A stretch of DNA of 64,000 nucleotides from Dactylis glomerata (lineage: Eukaryota; Streptophyta; Magnoliopsida; Poales; Poaceae): contig QXEO01000553.1 of NCBI GenBank assembly GCA_007115705.1, forward strand, positions 13,748,568 through 13,812,567, written 5' to 3'. The position numbers were made by a program, and so were the translations under genes. A model generated the notes under the pieces. That model did not search any database, was not told the DNA's origin, and worked only from the letters and a program-made list of their open reading frames with translations. Shown one piece after another: positions 44,764 to 57,400 of the stretch (position 1 is its first letter; each line of letters opens with the position of its first letter).

Positions 44764-46257
44764 TGATGACCCACAAGTATAGGGGGTGTATCATAGTACT
44801 TTCGATAAATAAGAGTGTCGAACTCAACGAGGAGCAGAAGGTGTTGATGAGTGGTTTTGATCAAGGAATCACTGTAAATACTAGCAAACAGGTTTTCAGG
44901 GGTATTTGGTAATACGAGTAAATAAAGTGCGATTAAATAAAAGACAGTAGTAACAATTGCAGCAAGTGGCCCAATCCTTTCTTCAGCAAAGGACAAGCCG
45001 GTTGTGTACTTATAATAACCAAACGTTCTCGAGGACACACATGAGTTTCTGTCAAGAGCTTTCGCTTCATAAAGCCAATAGCTTTTATTGGTTTGATAGG
45101 TGTTATGGGGGTGAACCTGTGCTAGCGCACTACCCTTACTAGGATAAATACACACTTGTGATTATACCCCTTGCAAGCATCCGCAAATACAAGAAAGTAA
45201 TTAAGATAAATCTAACCACAGCCTTAAACTCTAAGATCCTACGCTCCCTGGTGCAATGGTTTTCCAACGGAGGTTTAGGTTTCTGTCACTCCAGCAACCC
45301 CACAATCGGTAGCCAAATACACAATGCATCTCACTAGGCCCATAAATGGTGAAGTATCATGTAGTCGACGTTCACATGACACCACTAGTGAAATAGCACC
45401 ACAACAATATCAAAGCATTAAATATTTCTCAACAATAATTCACTACTAACATCTTGACTTCTCCCATGTCCTCAAGAACTAAGCGAACTACTCACAAGAC
45501 ATCATATGGATCATGATCAGAGGTGAAATAATGGTAAATAACAATCTGAACATAAACCTTAATTCAATGGTTCCGCTCAATAGCATCAACTACAAGAGTA
45601 ATCAACACCGGGAAAGTTTCCCCTATGAATATAACAAGATCCAACTCAAGATGTTACAGCGGGATGGCGTGGTGATGGTGAAGATGAAGGTGCTGGTGAT
45701 GGTGAAGAAGAAGATGATGATCCCGATGAAGTCCGGTGCGATGGTGATGATGATGGCGACGATCTCCCCTCTCCGGGAAGGAATTTCCCCGGCAGATTTC
45801 TGCCTGCCGGAGAGCTTTTCTCTCTCTGGTGTTTTCCGCCCCGCAGAGGCGGCGGTGTCTAACTCTGAGCCCCCCCTTGACGATGAAGTACGTGGAGGGG
45901 CGAGACCAGAAGTGGGCCAGGGCGGCCTCACACAGGGCTGGCGCGGCCAGGGGTCAGGCCGCGCCACCCTGGCGTGTGGGCCCCTCCTGGCTCCTCTCGA
46001 CTCCTCCTTCTGGCTTCCTGAGTCTTCTGGGAAAATATAATTTCCTGGTATTTTTCTGGAATTTTCCTGATCTTCAAAATATGGTCCCTTGATGGTCATT
46101 TTTCCAGCAGAATCCTGACTCCGGCAGCAACTCCTCCAAAGATCATCAAACATGTGAAAACAAAGGAAATAACATAAGTATCAACTCTAAATATGAAATA
46201 TATCAATGAATAACAGTAAATTATGATACAAAATAGTGATGCAAAATGGACGTATCA
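44764..46257 (-). repeat. 5' LTR of Athila-2
   Basis: The LTR is 1494 bp, TGATACGTCC...GGGTCATCA on the minus strand. It lacks the 16 bp described for the 3' copy, which accounts exactly for the length difference. Confidence 0.94.
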
Positions 46258-47176
46258 GTCGTCGGGTCACGATCGGGCGTCATCTCCTATCAATATTTTC
46301 CACTCCGGAGCTTCTTCGCCTCCTCGTCCTTCTTGTCGATGTACTGAGTATTCTTTGAGGATTTCGGACCTTGAAAGCCGTTTGTCTTTGATGAAGCGCC
46401 AAGCACAAATGGCTATGAATAAAGCCAGCAAATCTTGCGGCTTTATGAAACAGATATCCGTACTCGAGGATAAGGTGTCGGGTCTGACGGCCAGAATTGT
46501 GCATCTGGAAGAATGCGACTCTTTCCTCGTTGGTATAGTTGAATCTGTTTGTGAGCTGTTGCGATGTAAGATTCCTTGCAACCTTCCTCTTTTTCCCTTT
46601 TGCTCCATTACTACTGGCCAATGACTTCTTATTATTGCAGGCACTTGCTTAGACTTCGTTGGTGAGACTCGTCGGGTTTTTGAACGAATCGCGGCTCTTG
46701 AGAGATCATCAGAGGGAGTCGAAAGTTTTTGGTCTGATCCTCGGCGCCGTCGTGCTATTATGCTTCTTCAAGATCGTGCTCAGCATATTGGAAAAGATGT
46801 TGATGGTTGTCGAAGATCTTTGACTACCATGTATTCCGTGATGCTCCCTCGTAATCCTCTTCCTGGAACCTTTCCGCAGCTACTCGATGCTTTTAGATCT
46901 AGTCAGCGAATTCATCGACTGATAGAACTCAACTTAGTGGCTGGCACCAATTTTGCGCTTGGTTGGACACGTAAGTGGCATCCAAGGCTTAATTATAGTT
47001 CCATGTCAATAGGTTTGCCTCCAGGGGGAGCTATGCTGCGAGTCCATATGGATGCTACTCTTCAACCAGCAAGGAGGCTCATAGCTAGGTTGCTTCAGAA
47101 GGATGCCGTGTTTTTTCGCGAGCATCATTATTTAGATCCTATGGGCGTAGATGATTCTGATCAGCCACTGCTATGA

Positions 47177-47566
47177 CATTTGTATTTTTTGTGTGCGTAT
47201 AATGCGAGAGTTTTTGTTTTCTAACTTTTTTTGTCAGAAATTTTATTCTCAGAGCGTTTTACTTTTGTGGATATCGATGTGTTTGCCGCAATTTTTGCTT
47301 GAAGACGTGTAAACTCGAATAGGAGGAACTTTTGTCTTTATTTATGCTTATAATGTAAGATACATGAGGTGACCCAAGAGATCCGGCCAATGACCTGTGT
47401 TCTGGATCTGGAGGGCATTGTCCTGGAATAACTCGTGGCTTTTACAGCCTTATTTTTCTACTCTACTTTTTGTTCGTCTTGTCGCCTATGTCGCTTGAGT
47501 CTTCTCTTATTCTCCTATAGGCTTCTCTTGTTCTGATGGCTGTACCCGCGGTTTCTTTACTTCTGG
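47177..47566. other. spacer between convergent antisense gene B and gag-PR of Tat-2
   Basis: An AT-rich stretch with no frame. It probably holds both 3' ends. It is the counterpart of 8369-9253 in Tat-1 but lacks the 140-bp repeat. Confidence 0.45.
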
Positions 47567-50407
47567 CTATGCTAGGTTTCCTTCGAGTTGCTGTGTAACT
47601 CCTGTAGTCGCGCTTTTTGCTTTGTAGTTAGGTTCTCCGTAGCTTGCCATCATGCCGAAGTTTTGGGCCATCTTGTGAAATTCCTTGTCGCATAGATCTG
47701 ATAGCTCGAAGCTTTCTTTGACTGTAATAATTCCATTGGGTCCTGGCATTTTTAGTACCAGGTAAGTGTAGTGAGGTACTGCCATGAATCGCGAAAACGT
47801 GGGTCGCCCGAGGATCGCATGATATTGTGATGGCCAGTCCATGACTTCGAAGTCGAGTTTCTCCCTTCTGTAGTTTTGCCGATTTCTGAAGCAAACATTG
47901 AGTGCTATTCGACCTAGTGGATAGTTTGCACTTCCTGGGACTATTCCATGGAAGGAGCAGTCAGATGGCTTCAGGAACTTTAATGAAATGTGCATTGCTC
48001 GTAGAGTCTTTGCGTAGATCAGATTTATTCCACTTCATGCATCCATGAATACTCTGTCGACATCGTACGTCCCTATTTGAGCTTTGAGTACCAAAGGCGC
48101 GTTTCCTGGCCGAGGTACTGTTATTGGGTGATCGTCTTTGCTGAATTCTATGGGTTGCTCTGACCAGTGTAGATATTCCGTTGTTGCTGGAGGTGAAGTT
48201 ATTGCGAGGTTAACTTGTCGAGTTATACTTTTCTCCTCTTTGTTCGACTTGGGCACTGGCTATATCATTGCTGTAATGTGCCCATTAGATGGAACATATC
48301 CTTCATCGTCGTCGCATCCCTGGTTCGGCTAATCTTGACCCTTAGGAACTCCATTGTTTCCTTGTTGAGTTGTAGGTGCGTTGCTTGTGTTTCCTTCGTA
48401 TCCCTGCTATTTTGCTTCGGCTTGCTTGTTGAGTGCTGCTTCCTGTAGTTTCAAGAACGTAGTGCAATCTTTCATTGCGTGTCTGGATACTCGTTTCCCA
48501 TCACCAAACACGGAGTGTATATGACATGGTCTGTTTAGCATATCCTCTGGTGATGGGTTGTATTCTCTGGATTCCCTTGTCTAAAACTTTTTGTAGTCTT
48601 CTTTTCCGTAGCTACGATATCCTGAGTTTTTACGGTCGTTACCTTGGTAGCTATTGTCCGTATACCCTGCGGCTACTTGACTATGAGAGCCATAGTTGTC
48701 GTAATTGCAGGATCTCCTTCTTTGGCCTCCATATCTGTTCCCTCTATCATCCTCTGGCGACCATGTCCGTTTGTTGTTGCACGCATCTTCTCCATCTGCA
48801 AATCTGTTTGCTATATCCACTAGATCTGATACTGTTTTCGGCTTGATTCTGCCCATCTCTTCGACTAGGTCTCCTCGCCTTAGCCCGACTATGAATGCAT
48901 CTATTGCTCTTTCATCTGAAACTTCTACTGCCGAATTTTTGATTATGCTCCACTTTTGGATATATGCCCTTAATGTCTCACCGCGTTGCTGTACGCAGGC
49001 TTTGACTTCTTCTATGGATGCTGGCCGCTTATATGCCGACTTGAAGTTGCTCGTAAATTGTTTTGTGAGTTCCTCCCAGCTTCCAATTGTTTCTTTTCCT
49101 AGTTTGCTCAACCATGACCTTGCTACGCCGGTGAGGTGTAGTTGCAAACTTTGCATTGCTATTTCCCTGGTTCCTCCTAGTAGTTTTACTGCTTGTAGGT
49201 AATCTGAAAGCCATGACTGTGGCTCCTGTGATCCATCATACTTTTGTTGATCATGGGGTAGTTTGAAACCTTTCGGTACTGGCGTGATGCGAACCCTATG
49301 GGTAAAGCATGGCGCCCCCATATCCTTTTCATCATCTTCATAGTCATATGCTCTGTTGGGGGTTCTGGATCCTCGGGTTCCTTTATTCTTTAGACTGTTG
49401 TGTCACCCTTGTGATGGCGTTCTAGATCGCCGACTTCCACTTTTGTGCCGAGGACTGTTGTGACGGTGTGGTGATCGTGGTTTGTGAGTTCCTTTGTTGC
49501 GGTATGCCTCCTCCTCTTTTGCTGATAACTTGTTGCCTACCATCTTTAATCCCTGTAGTGCTGCCCGATGCATATGTTTTCTTGGATCTCCTGGACTTGG
49601 TCGCGTTGTGTGCAGGTATGCTTGAGCTGCCACCAGTGCTGATTCGGGTGTCTTTGGTATAATGTTCCCTTGCTCGTCGACTGATAAGAAAGACGAGTCG
49701 AGGTTTTTGGAGAGACTTTGCCTATCTGAGTATTCGAGGTTCTCGTACCTTGAACCATGCCGACGATGTCTTTTGCCATTCGTATATGATGCGTCGCTAC
49801 GTGCTCTGCGAGCAGCGTCACTTGCTGCAATAGCTGAGTCTTTTCTCTTCTGTACTTCAATTCTTTCTTTCGCTAGTAGCTTTGACTGTTGTCTTAGGGC
49901 GTAGTGGTACCCCAAAAGCATATTTTTGCTAGCATTATTTGGTATTGGCGTGCAGTGCTCCACAGCTATTTTGATTATCTTCCATTCATCGACTAATAGT
50001 TGAACTTTTTCCCGGTTTACCAGGGAATCCACAGTTTCTCCTTCTGCCAGGTGGTTTGCCCCCCTGTTTATGTTTGCTAGGTTGAGTACTGGATTGTTGT
50101 TTTTGTCAAACTCTTCTGAGTTGTCCTCTGTAATAGCGAGTACTTGGTACCGATTGTCGAACTTACTATCGAAGCTTGAGAAGATTGAATTTTCATCCTC
50201 ATGAAGCTCTAACCCTGTCTTCCAGGTGTCCATTGATTTATCTGAAGTGTCGTCATTGCTAATCATCAGATCTTCGAGTTGTACTTCTATGTCGAAGTTT
50301 CCCATGGTTTCGTCGCCTTCTGCGAATTTTCTTTTTTCTGTTTCTATTTCCATGGAGCTGACTGGCGAATTTACTTCGCTGGAAGAGCCTTCTGATGATT
50401 CTGACAT
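47567..50407 (-). pseudogene. Tat-2 gag-protease, with several stops
   Basis: The reading starts at MSESSEGSSS (50407). The first 334 residues are acidic then Arg/His/Ser-rich and stop at a TGA (49403-49405). The same frame continues into the gag core (48581-49321: PQSWLSDYLQAV, VARSWLSKL, FTSNFKSAYKRP). It then passes through a Cys/His cluster to a protease whose active-site loop is broken by a stop (near 48035). The last part (47567-47995) keeps FHGIVPGSANYPLGR and AILGRP. The order and motifs match Tat-1 gag-PR, but this copy is more decayed and could not make a full product. Confidence 0.82.
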
Positions 50408-50478
50408 TGTTTTTTTGTCTTGGATTTGCTTGCCGACGGATCCGATTTCACCGGATCTGAAAGGCGAATCGAACCTAG

Positions 50479-51404
50479 TGTCGGGGGATGACCCTTGGTA
50501 GGGTCAAGCGACTAGAAAGATACAAGGAATATGGTTGATTTATGTCGGTTGACCAAGGTGCGCTCTGGCCGGAATATAAGAGTGTCAGCCAGACCGGCAT
50601 ATAAGTGTATCCCGGCCGCTCTTCAGATATGCCGGTATAACCGGGATACTTGTTGAGGAGTGCCGGCATATGCATAGATATGCCGGCCTAACTTATTTGA
50701 TATGATGTGCAGGAGCAGGGAGGCCGGATTACCCGACCTTCATAGGTCGTTGGTCCGGCATATAGGCCCAGGATATGGCCAACAGTCATATCCGGGATAT
50801 ATAAGTCAACCAAGGTGTCATGTGCCTACAATCAAGGAGAGATTCTGCCAGGTATGGAGGGAGATCATGTTGATAGCGTGCACAGTGGTGGTTTACCTAC
50901 CCTCACTGTGCACAAGTACAACCCTTACCTCACAAAGGTAAGGTCACAGTCCAAGAAGTACAAGGTACAGGGATGTGGAGTCCCATCGAGAGCAATCAGG
51001 GGCAAAGCAAAGGGTCTCAGCCATCGTTAGCATGTCCTGTTTGGAGTGTAGTTGGTGTCTCCTGGTCTCATGTGACCGTTGTAACCCTGGCCACCACTAT
51101 ATAAGGTGGCACAGGGAGCCCTAGTAAGGGGTTGGTCATTTAGTGTTCCTACACTTAGCAGTTTATCTTCCTCCTCTAGCAGAAAGCTTGGAATCACCAT
51201 TGTTGTATACTCCATCGATCCAAGTATATAACTAGTAGAGCAGGAGTAGGGGTGTTATCTCCTCATGAGAGCCCCGAACCTGGGTAGATCTGTGTCTCTT
51301 TCTATCGTGCTTCTCAGCTCGTTCCCCTCCCCCGAATCCTCCAGCATCTAGTTCGGCCCCCATTTAAGCCATCCCATGGCATATGTTGTTTCACCACGAC
51401 GACA
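50479..51404 (+). repeat. 5' LTR of Tat-3
   Basis: The LTR is 926 bp with TATATAAG at 51098-51105. The upstream part (about 50565-50810) is crowded with CCGG(C/A)ATAT and GCCGG motifs, some forming ATGCCGGCAT-like palindromes. Confidence 0.85.
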
Positions 51405-51406
51405 TT

Positions 51407-51424
51407 TGGCACCCACCGTGGGGC
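51407..51424 (+). promoter_or_regulatory. primer-binding site of Tat-3
   Basis: TGGCACCCACCGTGGGGC, two bases from the LTR, differs at one base from the Tat-1 site. Confidence 0.8.
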
Positions 51425-52850
51425 AGATCGATATGCTGGGCGGAGTGTTCATTCAGACAGGGTCCGTGATAGCAGCTTCGGGAGTGCGCGTGGTCTCTGG
51501 CCTTGTCTAGAGGCTAGGCTCGCTCAGCTTCATCAGTGACAACGCCGGATGTCTCGGCGGCCGGCCGTTCCCCAGGGATGGCCGGATCGTGTCTTTCGGT
51601 TCCCACGAGGTGTACGTGGGGACTGAGAGTATTTGCAGGAAGAAGGTGCTGGTGGCGGCGGATCCTCCATTGCATCTGCTGACTCGTGCTGGGCGTAGCG
51701 CTCGCCCAGTAGAGTCGGCAGAGATGATGATGGCCGGCACATCAGTGCCACCGGCAGATGGTGCCGGCAAGGCGGCTAGCAGCAGCAGCAGCGGATACTC
51801 CCCCGGAGCCACCGAAGGCCAAGAGGTCGGCACGTCCTCCGTTAGAGCATGTTGAGAACCTGGCCTGGCACTTCCGGTGTGCCGGCTAGGGGCCAGGTGC
51901 TTCTTCCCATCATCGATCGGCTTCTTGAGCCGGTGCGATCCGGCGATGATCCGGAGCAGACAAGGGAGGTCCTGGAGGGATCTCGCCAGGCCCTCGTCGA
52001 CGAGGCCCTGGCCATGCATCAGGAGCGCGAACGGTTTAACCGGCAACTCCGTGAGTATGAGGCAGCCCATGGTTTTACTCCTGTGGTAACCCGGCCTAGC
52101 CGGATAGATGAGGTTAGAACTAGAGGTAGAGATCTTAACACTGAGCTAGAAAAAGGTGCTAGTGATAAGGGTCATACTGCAACTAGTACTGTACCTAAGG
52201 TAATTTATAGCTCTCCAGTGAAAAACCTTAGAGCAGCAGCAGAGGTAGCTAAGGACCTATCTAATTTATCCGGCGAAGCACTGCATGAGCAGCAAGCCCG
52301 GCTTAATCATCTTTTGTCTGAAGCTACCAAGCGGCAGGAGGCCTTCAAGAAGGCAAACCCAGGTGCCGGGGCATCCCAGTACGTTGTGTCGGCAGGAGGT
52401 GCCGGCGCAAGGTCGAGGGGGGAAGCTTCGTCCCCGCATCCAAGCGCCCGGCGTGCCGGAAGTGTGACCTCTGGCCGCCGGGACAAGCAGATTCAGGTGT
52501 ATGATCCGGCAATCACCAAAAAGCAGGCGGTGGTGCAGAAGAGTGCCGGCCAAGCTGACAAGAATGTCGGCAGCAAGAAAGCTGGTCAGAATGTGCCGGC
52601 CGGGCAAGGAGCAGCTTCGGCCGGTGGGGGCCGGAGTAACAATGTAGCCCAGCGTCAGCAGCAGGGCGCCAGACATGCGGTGCAGCAGCAAGGTACGGGT
52701 CAGCCGAGACACCGTGAAGATGATGGAAATTCCGCCCTAGAACTGGATATCAGCAGCAGTATTAGCAAGGCCAGCAGAATGAGCAGTGTCAGCCGGAGCA
52801 GCAGCAGCAAAAAAATGATCGCATGTCCTATCGCATCCCGGCTCGGACCC

Positions 52851-54359
52851 ATATACGTCCAATTTGCATCACTATTTTTTATCATAATTTAGTGTTATTC
52901 ATTGATATATTTCATATTTAGATAAGTTACTTATGTTATTTCCTTTGTTTTCACATGTTTGATGACCATCGGAGGAGTTGCTGCCGGAGTCAGGATTCTG
53001 CTGGAAAAAGGACCATCAAGAGACCATATTTTGAAGATCAGGAAAATTCCAGGAAAATACCCAGAAATTATATTTTCCCAGAAGACTCAGGAAGCCAGAA
53101 GGGGGAGTCGAGAGGAGCCAGGGGGGCTCCACATGCCAGGGCGGCGCGGGTCCACCCCTGGCCGCGCCAGCCCTGCGTGGGGCCGCCCTGGCCCACCTCT
53201 GGTCTCGCCCCTCCGCGTACATGATCGTCCCCGAAAACCTAAGTCAAGGGGGGGTTCAGAGTTAGACACAGCCGCCTCTGCGGGGCGGAGAACACCAGAG
53301 AGAGAAAGCTCTCCGGCAGGGAGAAATCTGCCGGGGAAATTCCTTCCCGGAGAGGGGAGATCGTCGCCATCGTCATCACCATCGCACAGGACTTCATCGG
53401 GATCATCGTCATCATCATCTCCATCACCATCACCTTCATCTCCACCATCATCACGCCATCCCGCTGTAACATCTTGAGTTGGATCTTGTTATATTCATAG
53501 GGGAAACTTTCCCGGTGTTGATTACTCTTGTAGTTGATGCTATTGAGTGGAACCGTTGAGTTAAGGTTTATGTTCAGATTGTTATTTACCATTATTTCAT
53601 CTCTGATCATGATCCATATGATGTCTTGTGAGTAGTTCGTTTAGTTCTTGAGGACATGGGAGAAGTCAAGATGTTAGTAGTGAATTATTGTTGAGAAATA
53701 TTTAATGGTTCGATATTGTTGTGGTGCTATTTCACTAGTGGTGTCATGTGAACGTCGACTACATGATACTTCACCATTTATGGGCCTAGTGAGATGCATT
53801 GTGTATTTGGCTACCGATTGTGGGGTTGCTGGAGTGACAGAAACCTAAACCTCCGTTGGGAAACCATTGCACCAGGGAGCGTAGGATCTCAGAGTTTAAG
53901 GCTGTGGTTAGATTTATCTTAATTACTTTCTTGTATTTGCGGATGCTTGCAAGGGGTATAATCACAAGTGTGTATTTATCCTAGTAAGGGTAGTGCGCTA
54001 GCACAGGTTCACCCCCATAACACCTATCAAACCAATGAATACTATTGGCTCTATGAAGCGAAAGCTCTTGACAGAAACTCCCGTGTGTCCTCGAGAATGT
54101 TTGGTTATTATAAGTACACAACCGGCTTGTCCTTTGCTGAATAAAGGATTGGGCCACTTGCTGCAATTGTTACTACTGTCTTTTATTTACTCGCACTTTA
54201 TTTACTCGTATTACCAAATACCCCTGAAAACCTGTTCGCTAGTATTTACAGTGATTCCTTGATCAAAACTGCTCATCAACACCTTCTGCTCCTCGTTGGG
54301 TTCGACACCCTTATTTATCGAAAGTACTACGATACACCTCCTATACTTGTGGGTCATCA
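52851..54359 (+). repeat. 5' LTR of Athila-1
   Basis: The LTR is 1509 bp. The terminal TG is replaced by AT, while the other end (GGGTCATCA) is normal. It is about 14 bp shorter than the 3' LTR because of a CCAGGAAATTT-type duplication difference near 53050. Confidence 0.94.
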
Positions 54360-54370
54360 AGACTATTTTC

Positions 54371-54388
54371 TGGCGCCGTTGCCGGGGA
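54371..54388 (+). promoter_or_regulatory. primer-binding site of Athila-1
   Basis: TGGCGCCGTTGCCGGGGA lies 11 bases inside the 5' LTR, matching the site usually assigned to tRNA-Asp. Confidence 0.92.
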
Positions 54389-54473
54389 GTGTAGCGCTAT
54401 TGAAGAGTGGAATTGGTAAAGGTAACCGTCGCTGTGAGTATTGTTTTTATTTTGTCTTTTATTTTACTCTGCT

Positions 54474-57400
54474 ATGGAGAACTCTCCATTTGGTTTCCTA
54501 TTTGGAAAGACATCTACTACTACTGCTGCTGCTGCACATGCGGAGGAACCACCACCGCCGCCTGCTGAAATTGATCCTTTTAAAATACCTATGAAAATTG
54601 TTGGGCGTATTATGGATAACTGCTATTCAGGAGATGGAACTGTCCATCCAGGTGATCATTTATTATTTATACATGAATTATGCGAGTTGTTCAGATGTGC
54701 AGGTATTTCACCAAGCCAGGTTAAGAAGAAATTATTCTCATTATCATTGAAAGGCAGAGCTGAGGAGTGGTATCGACTACTCCAAGATGGTCCATCTATG
54801 GCATGGGAGGATATTGTGCCTCTCTTTTATTCCAAGTTTTATCCTCCAAGTGAAATTCATAAAGTCCGTAATCGGATATATAATTTTTGGCCTCATGATG
54901 GAGAGAGTATTGCCCAAGCGTGGGGGAGATTGAAGTTACTAATGCTCAAATGCCCCATTCATGAGCTCCCCAATAATATTGTTATTAATAATTTTTATGC
55001 GCGGCTTACTCTTCCTGATAAGGATTATTTGGATGCTTCTTGCTTTGGATCATTTACTCATATGAAAGAAGATGCTAAGTGGAAACTTCTTGACCGTATA
55101 CAAGAGAATGCTGAAGGTTGGGAAAACGACAAAGGTAGGAAGTCAGGTATAAACTATGATTATGAATGCATTAAATCTTTTATGGGAACCGATGACTTTC
55201 ATAGTGTTAGCGCTGCTTATGGTCTTGATTCACAAATACTTGCTAATTGTCTTAAGGCTTTTGCCTCTTATATTGATGTTCCAAAGAAAGATTGGAACAA
55301 ATATCATGCGCCTTACAAAGATTCTATTAGTCATATTTCTGCTGCAGCTACTGAAGTTTGTACTGTTGATAGCATTGTGCCTGAACCTTATTTTGAGAAG
55401 ACACCTTTCCCTGCTAAGGTAAAAAAGTATTCTACTTTGGTAAGTGTGTCTAATAAAAGTACTAAGAAAGCTGCAGAGCCTGATGAGCAAATTACTATTA
55501 AGTCTCCTGTAGCTATATTGAAGGATCTTGTTACTAAAGATGTAGGGGATGAATATATTATTTTTTGTGAAGATGCTTCTAACATTCTTTCACATCCAAA
55601 AAAGCACAGGAAAGCAAGTGTTCCTGTTATTTCTGTCAGGATTGGAGATCATTGCTATTATGGTTTATGTGATATTGGTGCTAGTGCAAGTGCTATTCCC
55701 TTAGAGCTTTACAAAGAAATCATGCACGAGATTGGCGCTTGTGAACTTGAAGATATTGATGTGGTTGTTCAGCTTGCTAACAGAGAGACTGTTTGGCCTC
55801 TTGGTATTGTCCGAGATGTGGAAGTTCTTTGCGGTAAGACTAAATACCCTACTGATTTTCTAGTACTTGGTAAGGAGGCTAGTAAAACTTGTCCTATTAT
55901 TTTTGGTAGACCATTTTTGAACACTTGTGGCGCCGTGATAGATTGTAAGAAGGAGAATTTTTTTACTAAGTTTAATGGAGAGTCTTATGAGTTTAATTTT
56001 TCCAAGTTTGCTAAGACTTCTTATGAAAATGACACGCCTAATGAAAATTTTCGAGTTGAACAGCTTGCTTCTATTGCTCTTGCTCCTAATAATGCCTTGC
56101 AGCAATTCATGGAAGATCACGAAAGTGATGTTTTTAGCAAGGAAAGAGAAGAGATTGATGATATTCTCCTTCGTCAACCACCGTTACTCAAGCATAATCT
56201 ACCTGTGGAGGATCTTGGTACCACTTTGCCGCCTAAAGAAGATCCTGTGTTTGAATTAAAGCCTTTGCCTGATGACCTCAAATATGCTTATATTGATGAT
56301 AAGAAAATATATCCTGTTATTATTAGTTCTAAACTTCCAGGAAAGGAAGAAGAAAGATTATTGGAGATATTGAGGAAACACCGAGGAGCTATGGGATATA
56401 CTCTGGATGATTTAAAAGGGATTTCTCCCACTTTATGTCAGCATGCCATTAATATGGAGAAAGATGCGAAGCCAGTTGTGGAGCATCAGCGCCGCCTAAT
56501 TCCCAAGATGAAGGATGTGGTAAGAAATGAGGTATTAAAACTCCTTGATGCTGGTATCATTTATCCTATTGCTGATAGTAGATGGGTTAGTCCTGTTCAT
56601 TGTGTTCCTAAGAAAGGAGGTATGACTGTTGTGCCTAATGAGAATAACGAGCTTATTCCTCAAAGGGTAGTAGTTGGTTATAGAATGTGCATTGATTATA
56701 GGAAGGTAAACAAAGTTACTAAGAAAGATCATTACCCTTTACCGTTTATAGATCAAATGCTAGAAAGGTTGTCTAAGAAGACTCATTTTTGTTTCCTTGA
56801 TGGTTATTCTGGTTTTTCTCAAATTGCTGTTAAGAAGGATGATCAAGAGAAAACCACCTTTACTTGTCCTTATGGAACTTATGCTTATAGACGTATGCCG
56901 TTTGGTTTATGCAATGCTCCTGCTACTTTTCAAAGATGTATGTCTGCTATTTTTCATGGCTTTTGTGAAGAAATTGTGGAGGTCTTCATGGACGATTTCT
57001 CCGTCTATGGAACTTCTTTTGATAATTGTTTGCACAACCTTGATAAAGTTTTGCAGAGGTGCGAAGAAACTAACCTTGTTCTTAATTGGGAGAAATGCCA
57101 CTTTATGGTAAATGAAGGAATTGTCCTTGGACATAAAATTTCTGAAAGAGGTATTGAAGTTGACAGAGCAAAAGTGGAGGCAATTGAGAAAATGCCTTGT
57201 CCAAGAGATGTTAAAGGTATTCGTAGTATTCTTGGTCATGCTGGTTTCTATAGGAGGTTTATGAAAGATTTCTCTAAGATTTCAAAGCCTCTTACCAATC
57301 TTCTTCAAAAGGATGTACCATTTGTCTTTGATGATGATTGTAAGGAAGCTTTTGAAACTCTTAAGAAGGCTTTAACTACTGCTCCTATTGTTCAACCACC

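Larger units (their letters stand above)
35845..46257 (-). mobile_element. Athila-2: full-length Athila-type Ty3/gypsy retrotransposon
   Basis: The element is 10,413 bp with LTRs of 1510 bp (left, 3') and 1494 bp (right, 5'). It is flanked by GTCGT duplications at 35840-35844 and 46258-46262. Primer site, gag-pol frame, a second small ORF and polypurine tract are all in order on the minus strand. It lies inside antisense gene B of Tat-2. It is the same family as Athila-1 and lies inverted to it. Confidence 0.95.
35826..47176 (+). pseudogene. Tat-2 antisense gene B, two exons, split by Athila-2
   Basis: The coding parts are 35826-35844 plus 46263-46565 (exon 1) and 46641-47176 (exon 2). Athila-2 and its GTCGT duplication interrupt exon 1 after 19 nt. 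Skipping the insertion keeps the frame, and the 75-bp GT-AG intron also has matching phases, for 285 residues. The protein has a Ser/Pro/Cys-rich head, a heptad-rich region (LESRLSLMKRQ, ISVLEDKVSGLTARIVHLEE) and a C-terminal half with a long helical and basic character (ALERSSEGVESFW, DPRRRRAIMLL). No domain was recognised. As it stands the gene is broken by the insertion. The start codon at 35826 is the first in frame, but an upstream exon is possible. Confidence 0.65.
31381..50478 (-). mobile_element. Tat-2: non-autonomous Tat-like element with two antisense genes (nested Athila-2 inside)
   Basis: In its own direction: a gag leader near 50478, decayed gag-protease (50407 to 47567), two genes transcribed the opposite way (32929-35650 and 35826-47176), then an LTR-like region at the left. 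No RT or integrase belongs to it; those at 39910-44637 are in the nested Athila-2. Its 5' LTR is not in the window because Tat-3 begins at 50479, so the 5' LTR should reappear beyond 64000. The exact left end is unclear, between 31373 and 31381. Confidence 0.8.
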
